Origin: Colwellia sp. 75C3 | GTDB taxonomy: Bacteria; Pseudomonadota; Gammaproteobacteria; Enterobacterales; Alteromonadaceae | Length of the DNA: 64,000 bases | Reading direction: 5' to 3' | Assembly: GCF_002836255.1 (NCBI RefSeq) | Contig: NZ_PJAU01000047.1 | Coordinates: 174,370-238,369 of the forward strand | Shown here: one piece after another, positions 43,261-53,394 of the stretch | Position numbering within the stretch: position 1 is the first letter of the stretch | Layout: each line of letters opens with the position of its first letter | Made by a program: the position numbers and the translations under genes | Notes under the pieces: model-generated | Seen by the model: the letters and a program-made list of their open reading frames with translations, nothing else | Told to the model about the DNA's origin: nothing | Database searches by the model: none

Positions 43261-45219
43261 ATGAAGAACAGCATTAATACATTACTGCTATTACTTAGCT
43301 TCTTTATGGTGAGCTCTCCCGAAGCATTGCCTTTACCGATAGAGTACTTCGCTAAAGCCGCGCAGTTTAACCAATTAAGACTTTCCCCTGATGGCCTTCA
43401 CTTTGCTGCAACTATCCCTCAAGACAATGCTACCAACCTCGCAATAATAAACCGCGCCACCATGAAGGTTATTAGGGTATATGGATTTGGTGAAAATACC
43501 CATATTGGCCGATTTTATTGGGCCAATAATGAAAGAGTTGTATACCTTAAAGCGGAGAAAAAAGGTTATTCAGAGCAATTGTTTTCTAGTGGTGATATTT
43601 ATGCCGCTAATATCGATGGTACTAAGCGCTTACAGTTATTTGGTTACAGTATGACCACTAAAATAAAAGGCAAGCGTCAAAATAAAAAGAAACTCGGTCT
43701 CGCTGCCTCTGGTTATCTTGTCAATATGTTACCAGAAGACCCCGAACATATCTTAGTCAGGGCCAGAAGTTTCTGGGGGGATGGCGATAAGCCACAAAAA
43801 ATTTATAAGGTGAATATTTATAATAGAAAACGTGAAGTGATAGCGAAAACACCGTTAGGTAATATGCGTGTGAAGGTTAACGCATCGGGAGCTCCAGTGG
43901 TTGCTAAGGGGTATAATCGTGATGGTATTGTGCAACGATATTGGTATAAAGATAAGCAATGGCATAAGTTCAGTGCAGATGACCCACTCAATCATTACGA
44001 CTTTGTTGGCGTCAATAATGATGCGAGCACGTTATATTTAAGTAGCGCTATCCAAGGTAAAACACGTGCGTTATTTGCTTATGATATGGTAACTAAGGAA
44101 ATTACTAAGCTTTTTCATCATCCTGTGGCAGATATATATAAAAATATCGAGGAGCCTAGTACAGGCAATATCATTGGTGTTAAGTTGATGGCGCAAGGCA
44201 TGCAATACCATTATTTTGATACAAAAAGTCCTTACAGTAAATTACACCAAAAATTAACGGATGCCTTTGCAGGTCATGATATCGATATTTTTGCTAATTC
44301 TGTAAATGATAATGAAATTATAATTCTTGCGCGAAGTGATATAAATCCAGGCGACTTTTACTTATACAATCGCGAGAAGGCCTCAGCAGATTTTATACTG
44401 GCATCGCGTCAGTGGCTCGATCCTAATATTATGAGTGAACGTAAACTCATTGAATTTAAATCACGTGATCAAGTTACCATTCATGGTTATTTAACTAAGC
44501 CAAAGTCGGTAGCACCCGATCAAGGTTACCCCTTGGTAGTTTATGTTCATGGTGGTCCTTATGGTGTGCAAGATGGTTGGCACTTTAATAACACAGCGCA
44601 GATGTTTGCTAATAATGGCTATGCTGTCTTACAGGTTAATTACCGTGGCTCAGGTGGTTTTGGTCTAGCCTTTGAGGAAATTGCCCATCAAAAAAGATCG
44701 ACTATGATCCAGCAAGATATTATTGATGGTACGCGTTGGGTAATGAATAAAGAGGATATCAGTGACAACAAGGTCTGTATCATGGGAGGAAGTTTTGGTG
44801 GTTACTCTGCGGTGATGTCGCCAATACTTGAGCCTGAGTTATTTAAATGTGCGGTGGCTTCTGCTGGGCCCTATGACTTGGTTTATCAAAGAGAGAATGC
44901 TGATTATATGAAAGTAGACTCGGTATCGCATAAAGCTACTAAGGTTTATGGCAGTGATTTACAAGATTTAAAGGCGCAGTCACCCATTACTCATATTGAT
45001 AAACTAAAAGCACCTGTATTAATCGTTCATGGTGGCCGTGATCGTCGTGTACCACCGGAACATGCGTTTATATTAAAAAAAGCGTTAGATAAGCTTAATA
45101 AGCCTTATCAATGGTTATATAAAGATAAAGAAGGCCATGGTTTTTATAATGAAGAAAATAGAAAAGAGTATTATCAAACGAGCTTAGATTTTATAGAGGC
45201 GAATATTAAAGCCGATTAA
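43261..45219 (+). CDS. Exported S9 family peptidase
   Basis: A 652-residue prolyl-oligopeptidase-family enzyme with a signal peptide (TLLLLLSFFMVSSPEA). An N-terminal propeller (about 40-370) leads to the alpha/beta hydrolase domain. The catalytic triad is S511 in GGSFGGYS, D594 in HGGRDRRVP and H626 in KEGHGFYN. It probably cleaves oligopeptides in the periplasm, matching a peptide-uptake role for the cluster. AAGGA precedes ATG. Confidence 0.92.
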   Translation: MKNSINTLLLLLSFFMVSSPEALPLPIEYFAKAAQFNQLRLSPDGLHFAATIPQDNATNLAIINRATMKVIRVYGFGENTHIGRFYWANNERVVYLKAEKKGYSEQLFSSGDIYAANIDGTKRLQLFGYSMTTKIKGKRQNKKKLGLAASGYLVNMLPEDPEHILVRARSFWGDGDKPQKIYKVNIYNRKREVIAKTPLGNMRVKVNASGAPVVAKGYNRDGIVQRYWYKDKQWHKFSADDPLNHYDFVGVNNDASTLYLSSAIQGKTRALFAYDMVTKEITKLFHHPVADIYKNIEEPSTGNIIGVKLMAQGMQYHYFDTKSPYSKLHQKLTDAFAGHDIDIFANSVNDNEIIILARSDINPGDFYLYNREKASADFILASRQWLDPNIMSERKLIEFKSRDQVTIHGYLTKPKSVAPDQGYPLVVYVHGGPYGVQDGWHFNNTAQMFANNGYAVLQVNYRGSGGFGLAFEEIAHQKRSTMIQQDIIDGTRWVMNKEDISDNKVCIMGGSFGGYSAVMSPILEPELFKCAVASAGPYDLVYQRENADYMKVDSVSHKATKVYGSDLQDLKAQSPITHIDKLKAPVLIVHGGRDRRVPPEHAFILKKALDKLNKPYQWLYKDKEGHGFYNEENRKEYYQTSLDFIEANIKAD

Positions 45220-45328
45220 ACGCTGTTTTTGAAGGTTATAAGGGCAGTCAATAAAGGTATTAGCAGAGTCTTTAGGCGGTTAATTTGATGCTAAGGCTAC
45301 TTCTTCTCCACTTTTAAACACGATCAAT

Positions 45329-45364
45329 AAAAAAGCCAATATCATTAATGATATTGGCTTTTTA
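45329..45364. terminator. Bidirectional terminator
   Basis: A perfect long stem AAAAAGCCAATATCAT with its complement and T runs on both sides, between the peptidase gene and the convergent YebC-family gene. Confidence 0.9.
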
Positions 45365-45405
45365 ACGAATTTTTCGCTTAATTACTCAAGCGCTATTCAG
45401 AAGAA

Positions 45406-46131
45406 TTAATCTTTAAGTTCAGCATTATGGTAAACGTGCTGAACATCATCACAATCATCTAACATAGCGATGAATTTTTCAAAGTTCTCTAAGTTTTCTT
45501 CGCCTTCAACCTCAATGTAGTTTTGTGGTACCCAAGAAAGCTCTTCAATTTCTAATTCATAATCAGGCATTGAGTTAGTAAACTCAGTCTTAATTTTGAA
45601 AAACTCAGTGTGAGGAGCGTAAACAGTAATAATACCGTCTTCTAATTCCACATCAGTCACATCAATATCAGCCATCATCAGTGTTTCTAAAACGATCTCG
45701 TCATCTTCACCTTTAAAGGCAAACACAGCTTGATGGTCAAACATATGTGATACAGAGCCTGAAGTACCTATCTTTCCATTATTTTTACTGAAACATTGAC
45801 GAACATCTTTAATGGTACGGTTGCCGTTATCTGTTAAGCAATCAATAATTACCATACAGTTACCAGGGCCGTAACCTTCATAACGGGCTTCAACGAAGTC
45901 TTCGCCACCAGCGCCAGACGCTTTTTTAATAGCGTTTTCTATAACGTGAGTAGGTACTTGATCTTTCTTTGCACGGTCAATTAAACCACGTAAAGAAAGG
46001 TTACCATCGGGATCAACACCACCAGTTTTTGCACAAACGTAAATTGCTTTACCGTACTTAGAGTAAACTTTAGTTTTGGCCCCTGCGGTTTTGGCCATAG
46101 ATAATTTGCGGTTTTGGTATGCTCTGCCCAT
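45406..46131 (-). CDS. YebC/PmpR family protein, YeeN type
   Basis: A 241-residue YebC-family protein: [19 protein letters not shown], then [30 protein letters not shown] and [16 protein letters not shown]. It belongs to the YeeN-like branch. These proteins have been described as transcriptional regulators and, more recently, as ribosome-associated translation factors. I start at ATG 46131 with AGAAGA upstream; a TTG at 46155 would add eight residues. Acidic C-terminus as usual. Confidence 0.92.
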   Translation of the reverse strand: MGRAYQNRKLSMAKTAGAKTKVYSKYGKAIYVCAKTGGVDPDGNLSLRGLIDRAKKDQVPTHVIENAIKKASGAGGEDFVEARYEGYGPGNCMVIIDCLTDNGNRTIKDVRQCFSKNNGKIGTSGSVSHMFDHQAVFAFKGEDDEIVLETLMMADIDVTDVELEDGIITVYAPHTEFFKIKTEFTNSMPDYELEIEELSWVPQNYIEVEGEENLENFEKFIAMLDDCDDVQHVYHNAELKD

Positions 46132-46370
46132 CTCAATGTCTTCTTTTATGTTCAATAATATAATGCGCTAGATTCTATCAGCCACACAGGGGCGTTGACT
46201 AGTGCTGATGCTTATAAATTAACAATAAATTGTTCTGAATAGGCCTTATTTAAATGAGAGAATTTGAATAATTAATTGAGCTTGACTCGCTAAAATAAAC
46301 ACTTGCTATTGTAGTGTCACTTTTATACTTTAGTTATTGCTTTTAATCACAATAATATCAAAGGAATACT

Positions 46371-46595
46371 ATGGATAAGTATGATGAGTACAAGGTGCTT
46401 TATGTTACTGAAGGCGGTTGCGGTACTTTATTATTAGGCTCGAGTGGTTTACCACTAAAAAAATTAGAAGCAACATTAAACCAAGAAGCCGCAGATGGCT
46501 GGCAATTAGCCTTTCAAGTCATTGAACAAAAACGCTTTTGGCTATTCTGGTCACGTGAAGCCGTTATTATTACTTTAGGACGCAGTCGTGGTTAA
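46371..46595 (+). CDS. DUF4177-like small protein
   Basis: A 74-residue protein of the DUF4177 type: YDEYKVLYVTE, LNQEAADGWQLAFQVIE and a final EAVIITLGR. Short beta-alpha proteins of this kind have no known role. It overlaps yidD by 8 bp, which suggests co-transcription. Confidence 0.75.
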   Translation: MDKYDEYKVLYVTEGGCGTLLLGSSGLPLKKLEATLNQEAADGWQLAFQVIEQKRFWLFWSREAVIITLGRSRG

Positions 46596-46818
46596 AAGCG
46601 CTTTACTAAAGGCTATCCGTTTATATCAAAAAACAGGAGGCTCTGTTAAGCACTTCGCTATTAGCTGTAATTTTACCCCAAGCTGTTCGCATTATACCTA
46701 CCAAGCGATTGAACGCTTTGGTGTGGTTAAAGGTGTCAGTATTGGGGTTAAGCGCATTAAACGTTGTAACGATCCCGATTGTATCAATGTCATTGATGAT
46801 CCTGTGCCAATTGAATAA
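46588..46818 (+). CDS. yidD: YidD-like membrane insertion factor
   Basis: A 76-residue YidD family protein. It shows FTPSCSHYTYQAIERFGVVKG and RIKRCNDPDC, matching C-x-F-x-P-S/T-C-S-x-Y and the later R-I-x-R-C. YidD assists insertion of membrane proteins by YidC. Here it is away from the usual rpmH-rnpA-yidC locus. The start is GTG 46588 within the DUF4177 gene. Confidence 0.85.
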   Translation: MVKSALLKAIRLYQKTGGSVKHFAISCNFTPSCSHYTYQAIERFGVVKGVSIGVKRIKRCNDPDCINVIDDPVPIE

Positions 46819-46831
46819 TGATGGAGTGATT

Positions 46832-47212
46832 ATGACTGAAGAGTATTTACGTCAAGAAGAAGAACAATTACGAGAACAAATAGCTAAGCTCAACAGTGAG
46901 CAAAAAAAACGTTATTACGCTTTAGAGGTTGCCCAAGTAAAAGATCCTGATACCTATGCTGTCTTAAATTGGACATTTCTTGCCGGGTTACATCATTTCT
47001 ATTTAGGTAAATGGCAACGTGGTTTACTTAATTTGGTACTGATGATAACTGGTGGTTTATTATATTTTTCTCATCTACTGCCTTTGTTAGGTGGCGGTTT
47101 GGTATTACTGATTTTTATTATTGAATTACCACAACTTTTTAATAGCCAAAAAATTATTCATCGATATAACAATCAATTGATGAAACGTTTACTCAAAGAT
47201 GTAAGTTCTTAG
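46832..47212 (+). CDS. TM2-domain protein
   Basis: A 126-residue protein. A coiled-coil N-terminus (EEEQLREQIAKLNSEQKKRY) leads into a TM2-type pair of membrane helices: LNWTFLAGLHHFYLGKWQRG then LLNLVLMITGGLLYF and LGGGLVLLIFIIEL. I choose ATG 46832 with GGAG before it rather than the longer frame from 46709 that overlaps yidD. Function unknown. Confidence 0.8.
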   Translation: MTEEYLRQEEEQLREQIAKLNSEQKKRYYALEVAQVKDPDTYAVLNWTFLAGLHHFYLGKWQRGLLNLVLMITGGLLYFSHLLPLLGGGLVLLIFIIELPQLFNSQKIIHRYNNQLMKRLLKDVSS

Positions 47213-47239
47213 GTTAATCAACCTCAATTCAATAGTAAA

Positions 47240-48040
47240 TTAGCGGTAATAAAATAGCTCTAATTTCGTGACCGTTCCGTTATCTTTAATCTTTTTTAAG
47301 GCCTCTTTAAACGCAAAGGCTTTGCTTATCGGAGATAAGATCTGCGTGGAGTTTTTAGCTGAGTATGGTAGTAATTTAGAAAAATTAGGGTTTGGAATTA
47401 TTTGGGCATATTTTGACTTCTTAGAAAACCCTAAAAGCATAGGTTGTGGGGTAGAACAGCAAGGATGAAATCTTATCTCTTTGGTAGGGTGTAGTTTTAT
47501 GTAATAGCGAATATGTGCTTCGTCATCGAGAAAAAAGTCAACACGTTTACTTACCAGTAAGTTGAAAGCGCTTTTGATAGAAACATCATGAGCCTGGCGT
47601 AAATGAATACCGTCATTATTTATCGGAGATCGATTGCTTCCTATTGCAGTAAGTAAGGTTTTATCTCGCATTCCCGAAATTTGGTGGATTTCAGCGGTAT
47701 CGATATGAGAAATTGCAACAGTATTAACCATTAAGCCATTTTCAAAAAAAAGTAAGTATTTATCACGTTCAAGGGAGTAGCCCATGCCGGGATATAGGTC
47801 GACTTCACCATCGGCAAGCATTTTTAAAATACGCTTTTTAGGTGCTCTTATTACGGTTAATGTACAACCGATATTTGTTAACGCTTGCTGATATAAAGAA
47901 AAATACAAACCTTGTTTGTTCGGATGTTCGGCAATTAAAGGCAGCCTTTCACTGGTGCGGTATCCCATAACCATGTCACAACTTAAGGCTGAAAAACTCA
48001 GCGTGCAAAGTATTAATGAGAATAGTGTTAATCGCTTCAT
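47240..48040 (-). CDS. Periplasmic solute-binding-like protein
   Basis: A 266-residue protein with a signal peptide (LFSLILCTLSFSALS) and a family-3 (amino-acid-type) binding fold: LYFSLYQQALTNIGCTLTVIRAPKKRIL, then GEVDLYPGMGYSLERDKYLLF. No transporter permease is adjacent. Proteins of this kind in Alteromonadales are often orphan sensors. Convergent with the TM2 gene. Confidence 0.8.
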   Translation of the reverse strand: MKRLTLFSLILCTLSFSALSCDMVMGYRTSERLPLIAEHPNKQGLYFSLYQQALTNIGCTLTVIRAPKKRILKMLADGEVDLYPGMGYSLERDKYLLFFENGLMVNTVAISHIDTAEIHQISGMRDKTLLTAIGSNRSPINNDGIHLRQAHDVSIKSAFNLLVSKRVDFFLDDEAHIRYYIKLHPTKEIRFHPCCSTPQPMLLGFSKKSKYAQIIPNPNFSKLLPYSAKNSTQILSPISKAFAFKEALKKIKDNGTVTKLELFYYR

Positions 48041-48086
48041 GTTTTATTCAATTTCCTTGCCCGTTTAAGGCTAATAAAAGTAGCCT

Positions 48087-49328
48087 TTACAGGTTAGGCG
48101 AGAGCATGATCTTTATTAAACGTTGAATAAAATCAGGTTTAGCTAATATCCCCGCATGTGAGGCTTGGCTACCATAAATTTTTGTCGCTTCTTCTTGTAG
48201 TGATAAAGATAGTTGGCTTCTTAATGGCACAACACCATCCCCGTCTTCACCCGCTAGATAAGAAAAAAATAGGTGATAGGGTAAGGTTTTAGGTATTTTC
48301 CATTGGTGTGCCGCTTTAATGTAATCACTACCTGTTGCTAAGTCACGCCACGAGGCGATAACAATAGGGGATGATTTTACCCCGATTGCAGCACTATCCA
48401 TACCATAGAGAGGGCTATTAATCGTGACGTATAACGACACGTTAAAGTTTGTATTAGCTTTTTCATGTTCTCTTAAGAAAGTACGAGTAATAAGACCTCC
48501 CATGCTATGGCTAACAAGTTGAAAGTGTTCAAAGTCATATTGACTTTGTAGTTTGATAAGTGAACTTAACATGTAGTCACTGATAATTGCTAAAGGTACA
48601 CCGCTAGGGTAATACAAGATCCATGGCTGAAATTTATTACGATCAAGCTGTTCAATTACCGCTTTAAATTCTGTCGGACTGCCCGAGATACCATGAACAA
48701 AAAGTACCGGTGTTTTGCTTTTATCATACTCTTGTAAAAACATTAAACCACCACCAATTTTCTTGGAAAAGTCAAAAGGACGCCACAAACCCATAGTCGT
48801 ATTTTCTTTACTAAACATAGCGTCGTCTAAAGAGATGACACGACCAATATTTTTCCTGACTTTACTCCTGCTATATGCAACTTTTTGTGTGGTGCCTATG
48901 TTTTGATCTTTACTGATTTCTAACAGGGGTAATGTGAATTCTTGATTTTCTGATAAATTTATTTTGGTAAATCTTTCATCGAGTTCATTATGCATTGCCG
49001 CACTTTCATATTGATCGCGAACTTGGTTATTGTTGCTGTCTATATAAGCGCCAACTAAGTACTCACCCGGTAGTAAATTAAATTGATAGTTACCATTGCC
49101 ATCAACTAGTTTTTGTTTAATTATATCTATTTTAGCATCATCGAATGTCAATACCGCTACCACGATTGGGCTATCGGTTTTATAGGTGGCACTCACTTTT
49201 CCAGATATTTTCGCTAGTTTATCAAACCTTGTTGATTGCTCTTTAATGGTTCTTAATGAACAGGCACTTAATGACAGAATTATTAGTATTACACTGATTA
49301 TTTCCGTGGTTTTTTTAAAGCTAGGCAT
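48087..49328 (-). CDS. Lipoprotein alpha/beta hydrolase (lipase-like)
   Basis: A 413-residue lipoprotein (lipobox LSAC near residue 22). An N-terminal beta-sandwich region (about 40-130) resembles a carboxypeptidase-regulatory domain (GNGNYQFNLLPGEYLVGAYIDSNNN-like). The hydrolase core has PVLFVHGISGSPTEF and nucleophile LVSHSMGGLITRTF (S in HSMGG), and a later D-G-V-V-P. It is probably an envelope-bound lipase or esterase of the PGAP1-like group. Confidence 0.85.
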   Translation of the reverse strand: MPSFKKTTEIISVILIILSLSACSLRTIKEQSTRFDKLAKISGKVSATYKTDSPIVVAVLTFDDAKIDIIKQKLVDGNGNYQFNLLPGEYLVGAYIDSNNNQVRDQYESAAMHNELDERFTKINLSENQEFTLPLLEISKDQNIGTTQKVAYSRSKVRKNIGRVISLDDAMFSKENTTMGLWRPFDFSKKIGGGLMFLQEYDKSKTPVLFVHGISGSPTEFKAVIEQLDRNKFQPWILYYPSGVPLAIISDYMLSSLIKLQSQYDFEHFQLVSHSMGGLITRTFLREHEKANTNFNVSLYVTINSPLYGMDSAAIGVKSSPIVIASWRDLATGSDYIKAAHQWKIPKTLPYHLFFSYLAGEDGDGVVPLRSQLSLSLQEEATKIYGSQASHAGILAKPDFIQRLIKIMLSPNL

Positions 49329-49582
49329 TTCATTATCCTTAGGCAGACTAAGTTGAGTGTTACCATTTAAAATGGCTTTATAATAAACAGTGTAAACAAA
49401 ATATTGTTATTTAACTAATTGAAGTTACAGTTAATAGCCATCATAAGGGGTAGCTGTTATAACAAAGGGGAGCTGATGATAACAAGATAAAAATGACAAA
49501 CTAATACCCGTTACCATTCAAGATGCATGTTTCAGAGTTTGTGAGCGGTTTCACTTTTTTGTTTTTTTTGATGTTTAGTTCG

Positions 49583-49764
49583 CTAACTTATTAAATAGTG
49601 GACAGCGGCGAGCGATAAAATACAGAAAATGTAAAATAAGAAGATAAAAATATAATGAAGTGTAAGCCCCATGTTTGAGGCTTTTATTATTAGTACAAGT
49701 AACGGGAGTATCAATACATAGAAGGTAAATAAGCTGATATTTTGTCAATGACATTAAATATCAT
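49583..49764 (-). pseudogene. Small membrane protein remnant, frameshifted
   Basis: Two bases behind the GGDEF-EAL stop an ATG opens MIFNVIDKIS and then stops; in the adjacent frame the DNA continues FTFYVLILPLLVLIIKAS and then LHYIFIFLFYIFCILSLAAV to a stop. Joined by one frameshift these would be a protein of about 60 residues with two membrane helices. It may be a decayed or programmed-frameshift partner of the GGDEF-EAL gene. Confidence 0.4.
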
Positions 49765-49766
49765 TA

Positions 49767-51551
49767 CTACTTCTTATTTAATGTCTCTACAAACTGTTCT
49801 GCAGGTACTGGTTTGGAAAATAGATAACCTTGGTACTCATCACAGCCTTCAGAAATCAACAAATCTCTTTGCTCTTCATCTTCCACACCTTCAGCAATAA
49901 CTTTCATATTTAAATTATGGCCAAGTTGGATAATGGTACGAACAATCATATGGTCTTGAGTTTTTTTCACACAATTATCAATAAAGCTCTTATCAATTTT
50001 TAAAACATCAAGGGGCAAACGTCCAATTTGACTTAGCGATGAGTAGGCGGTACCAAAATCATCTAAAGATAAATAAACGCCCAATTTTTTTAATTTATCA
50101 AGCACCCTAATATTCTCTTCAGGGTTGTTCATTATCCAACTTTCAGTTTGTTCCACCTCTAACCAGTCAGGTTGACACTGTGTTTCTTCCAGAGTTAGAC
50201 GTAATCTTTTGATGAAGTTAGTCTGTGCCAGTTGCACTGCCGATACATTGACGGCAATACGGGTGAAGTTGTACTCTTTCTTCCACTGGACAATATTTTC
50301 ACAGGTGGTTCGAATGACCCAATCACCAATTTCAATAATTGAATTACTTTCTTCGGCAATGGGAATGAATTCAGCAGGACTAACAAAGCCATGTTTAGGA
50401 TGTTGCCAACGCAATAATGCCTCAGCAGATAAAACATCACCAGAGGCTAAATCTACTTTAGGTTGAAAAAGTAAATACATCTCGTTGTTGGCAATAGCTG
50501 ATTTTAAATCATGCTCTAATTCGTAACGCCTTAACGTGTTTTCCAGGAGAGACATCTCATAGAAAAACGACGTGTTTTTTCCGTTACTTTTTGCTTTATA
50601 CATAGCAACGTCTGCATTGGTACATAACGTTTCCAGGTTGTCAGCATCTGCTGGATAATTAGATATACCAACACTTGATGTAATGGAATAACTTCTGTGT
50701 TCAAGTTTATAAGGGATGTTAGACTGCTGTAAAATTTGTTGTGATAACTGTTGAGTTACTTTTTTAAGATTTTCAAGTTCAGTTGTTGAGTTAACAATGA
50801 AGGCGAATTCATCTCCACCTAATCGATACGTTTTAATGTTATCTGTAATCAGCAGCTCAAGTCTAGTTGCCACCATCCTCAAAATATTATCGCCAGCAAG
50901 GTGACCTAGTTGATCATTTATTTTTTTAAACCCATCTAAGTCTACGATTAATAAGGAGAAATTAGCGTTGTCGTCAGAAGCGTTCGTTAACTTTTCTTGT
51001 ATTGCTAATTGTTTCAGAAACATCTTCCTGTTCGGTAGACGTGTTAAATAGTCGGTATAACTTTCATGACGAAAATACTGCATTTCTTTTAATGATTTCT
51101 GTTGGAAAAAAACCATGATGGTTGCAAATGAACTGATAAAAATAAGCTCTAAGGTATCTTCAATAAAATCAGATAGTTCAGTGGTAGCTAAGGAGGGCAT
51201 GTAGGCAGTTGTAAGTAATAAAGCTATTGCTATCGGCCAGAGTGATCCCGGAAAAATAAATAAGTATAAAATGGGTATGAAAATATATAGTTCTTCAATT
51301 TCTTCAATATCTAAAGGGAAGTAAAGACCGATAAAGACAATGAGGGCAACTGAAAATATTGCGATGTAATTTTTTAATTTTTTGTCGGGGATGAAATAGC
51401 TAACACTTAAACAAGTGATAAATAAAACAGTTAATACTCTTGCAGTACCACTGTGTTCCAATTCAAGAAAGGCAGCTAAAACGATTAGAGATATGCATAA
51501 AAAAAGCAGTGTAATCGCATTTTTTTTAATTATATTAAAGCTAAATTTCAT
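49767..51551 (-). CDS. Membrane GGDEF-EAL protein
   Basis: A 594-residue protein. About six N-terminal membrane helices (1-155) form a sensor. GGDEF follows with YRLGGDEFAF, apparently catalytically intact. The EAL domain has SAEALLRWQHP, the NVS motif, DDFGTAYSSL, KIDKSFID and EGVEDEEQRDLL, also intact. It could both make and degrade c-di-GMP. There is no PAS domain between the membrane part and GGDEF. Confidence 0.93.
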   Translation of the reverse strand: MKFSFNIIKKNAITLLFLCISLIVLAAFLELEHSGTARVLTVLFITCLSVSYFIPDKKLKNYIAIFSVALIVFIGLYFPLDIEEIEELYIFIPILYLFIFPGSLWPIAIALLLTTAYMPSLATTELSDFIEDTLELIFISSFATIMVFFQQKSLKEMQYFRHESYTDYLTRLPNRKMFLKQLAIQEKLTNASDDNANFSLLIVDLDGFKKINDQLGHLAGDNILRMVATRLELLITDNIKTYRLGGDEFAFIVNSTTELENLKKVTQQLSQQILQQSNIPYKLEHRSYSITSSVGISNYPADADNLETLCTNADVAMYKAKSNGKNTSFFYEMSLLENTLRRYELEHDLKSAIANNEMYLLFQPKVDLASGDVLSAEALLRWQHPKHGFVSPAEFIPIAEESNSIIEIGDWVIRTTCENIVQWKKEYNFTRIAVNVSAVQLAQTNFIKRLRLTLEETQCQPDWLEVEQTESWIMNNPEENIRVLDKLKKLGVYLSLDDFGTAYSSLSQIGRLPLDVLKIDKSFIDNCVKKTQDHMIVRTIIQLGHNLNMKVIAEGVEDEEQRDLLISEGCDEYQGYLFSKPVPAEQFVETLNKK

Positions 51552-51657
51552 TATTATATATTTTCCTCGAAGAGGTTTAGGTAATTGGAAATGTGCTAGT
51601 CTTTATTATGTATGCAGATTAACCTTAATATAAATGACTAGGTAAATATAGCTAATT

Positions 51658-52386
51658 ATGAATGAAATAAATTATTTTAATGTCACGTTTTGTTTTATTG
51701 TGTTATTCAGTTGTAGTGCTGCTGCTAATGACTCACAAGAGTTTACTTTTATCGTTGAACCCGCCTATACGCAAGAGAAAGGTGAGTGGCAAATTAACTT
51801 AGGGTTTACTAGTCCAACCTATAAAAACAACATATCAACTACCCTTGAAACCAGTGTTTCACTTGAATATGGTTTTACTGATGTACTACAAGCAGAGTTT
51901 TCTTCAAGCAGAAGCAATGAACTAGAAGAAGGCATTGATGCTGATATGGGCATGGAATACGAATTAGGCTTATCTTTGATGTTAACAGAGCAAGATAATT
52001 TTATGCCTCAGTTCACCTTAGTTGCTGGGGTTATTGCTGAAGATAGTCAATATGGTTATGAAGCTGGTTTACTTTATAGCTATCAGATATTGGAAAATAA
52101 CTTTATTCATGGAAATTTTATCTATGAAAATATTGATAATGAAAGTGAAGTCGCTATTAATCTCGCTTACGCCTTTACTCTTGATGAATCATGGACACTC
52201 TTAGCTGAGATTGAGCGCAATAAAGAAACAAGTGATGATGACTCTATAGAATATGTAAATACTTTTAGTGCCGGTGTCGTCTTTGAAACAGAGAGTGATA
52301 TTGAAATTGGCTTAGCTTACTTAGTTTATAATGCTGATACATTACAAGACTATAGCTGGCAACTAAAAGCCGCCTATGAATTTTAA
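51658..52386 (+). CDS. Outer-membrane beta-barrel-like protein
   Basis: A 242-residue exported protein with a signal peptide (FIVLFSCSAAAN). Regular beta hairpins follow (WQINLGFTSPTYKN, LETSVSLEYGFTD, MEYELGLSLMLTEQD), ending in WQLKAAYEF with a C-terminal aromatic residue, as in outer-membrane barrels. No specific family is recognised. A decayed partial copy of this gene lies at 56028-56367. Confidence 0.78.
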   Translation: MNEINYFNVTFCFIVLFSCSAAANDSQEFTFIVEPAYTQEKGEWQINLGFTSPTYKNNISTTLETSVSLEYGFTDVLQAEFSSSRSNELEEGIDADMGMEYELGLSLMLTEQDNFMPQFTLVAGVIAEDSQYGYEAGLLYSYQILENNFIHGNFIYENIDNESEVAINLAYAFTLDESWTLLAEIERNKETSDDDSIEYVNTFSAGVVFETESDIEIGLAYLVYNADTLQDYSWQLKAAYEF

Positions 52387-52440
52387 TGTTGAAGCTCAAT
52401 AGATATGACGTTTTTATTAAAAAGATTCAACGTTATAATT

Positions 52441-53394
52441 TCAGTTTAATTTGTTGTGTAAATTATTCGTTATCAACAGTGCCTCCGCTTTTGCACCCAA
52501 ATAAACATAAATACCTAAACCAATAAGTAATCCTACAGACGTTGCCATCATAGCTACCGCATTAACTAGGTATTCAGGGGAACCTAATACAGATTTAAAC
52601 ATTAATAATAATGCTTCTATTGAAACGGCAATTAATATCGTAGCGATGAATCGAGTGATAGTTCTTCTGGTGGAGCTATGCCTAAAAATGTCTTTTTGCA
52701 TCAAGACTTCTTCTTCAATTGTCGTTTTACCTAGGTCAAATATCGCTAGTGCTAAGGTTAAATAGATAATGATGCCAAAAGGCTTTAATTGGAGATTTTC
52801 AGGAGTGGGCGCTATAAATAAACTGACTATTTCACTGCCAGCAGAAAACAGAAGAATACCAACTATAAAAAATAGGCCAATGACAATAGCAGAATAAACA
52901 CAAATGAAAAAGGGATGGAATTTTTTACGTTTTCTGTCACCCATCAAAAACTCTATCGCATGGGAAAGATCAATATCGAGCACTAATATACCCATGACAT
53001 CACCCGCTTTGTTGATATGCTTAATCGCTGTAGATATGCAGAGATTATGATTAGATGTTGAGAGGTATGGTTCAGTAACAACCACACCTTCTTCTTCATT
53101 CGCCTTAAGATAATATGGCCGGTAAGACCGGTCAATACCTACGCCCGAGTTCGCTATATTCGCTTGAGAAACGTTATTAAATATATTAGGACTTAATTGA
53201 ATACCTTTATTATCTAATGTAAACATTAAGTTGACGAAAGGGTAAGTTTTTCCTAGCCACTTCATTGATCTAACCAAGCTTTTATCATCTATGAAGAAAT
53301 CTTCATCAAATGCACCCGTTATAATCGATGCCATGAGTTCGTGGATGGCCGTTTTATAATCATGATATCTTTCAATTACACTAATGTAGTTCAT
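52441..53394 (-). CDS. PDC-sensor membrane protein
   Basis: A 317-residue protein. The N-terminal part (about 1-150) reads like a PDC/Cache sensor: VGIDRSYRPYYLKANE, VVVTEPYLSTSNHNLCISTAIKH and GVMGILVLDID-like. Four membrane helices follow (PFFICVYSAIVIGLFFIVGILLF; FGIIIYLTLALAIFDLG; ITRFIATILIAVSIEALLL; MMATSVGLLIGLGIYVYLG). No output domain is attached. It may sense a ligand for an unknown partner. Confidence 0.72.
   Translation of the reverse strand: MNYISVIERYHDYKTAIHELMASIITGAFDEDFFIDDKSLVRSMKWLGKTYPFVNLMFTLDNKGIQLSPNIFNNVSQANIANSGVGIDRSYRPYYLKANEEEGVVVTEPYLSTSNHNLCISTAIKHINKAGDVMGILVLDIDLSHAIEFLMGDRKRKKFHPFFICVYSAIVIGLFFIVGILLFSAGSEIVSLFIAPTPENLQLKPFGIIIYLTLALAIFDLGKTTIEEEVLMQKDIFRHSSTRRTITRFIATILIAVSIEALLLMFKSVLGSPEYLVNAVAMMATSVGLLIGLGIYVYLGAKAEALLITNNLHNKLN

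Noticed and set aside
49490..49545. Possible dispersed intergenic repeat
   Set aside because: The sequence looks repeat-like, but no second copy occurs in the window.
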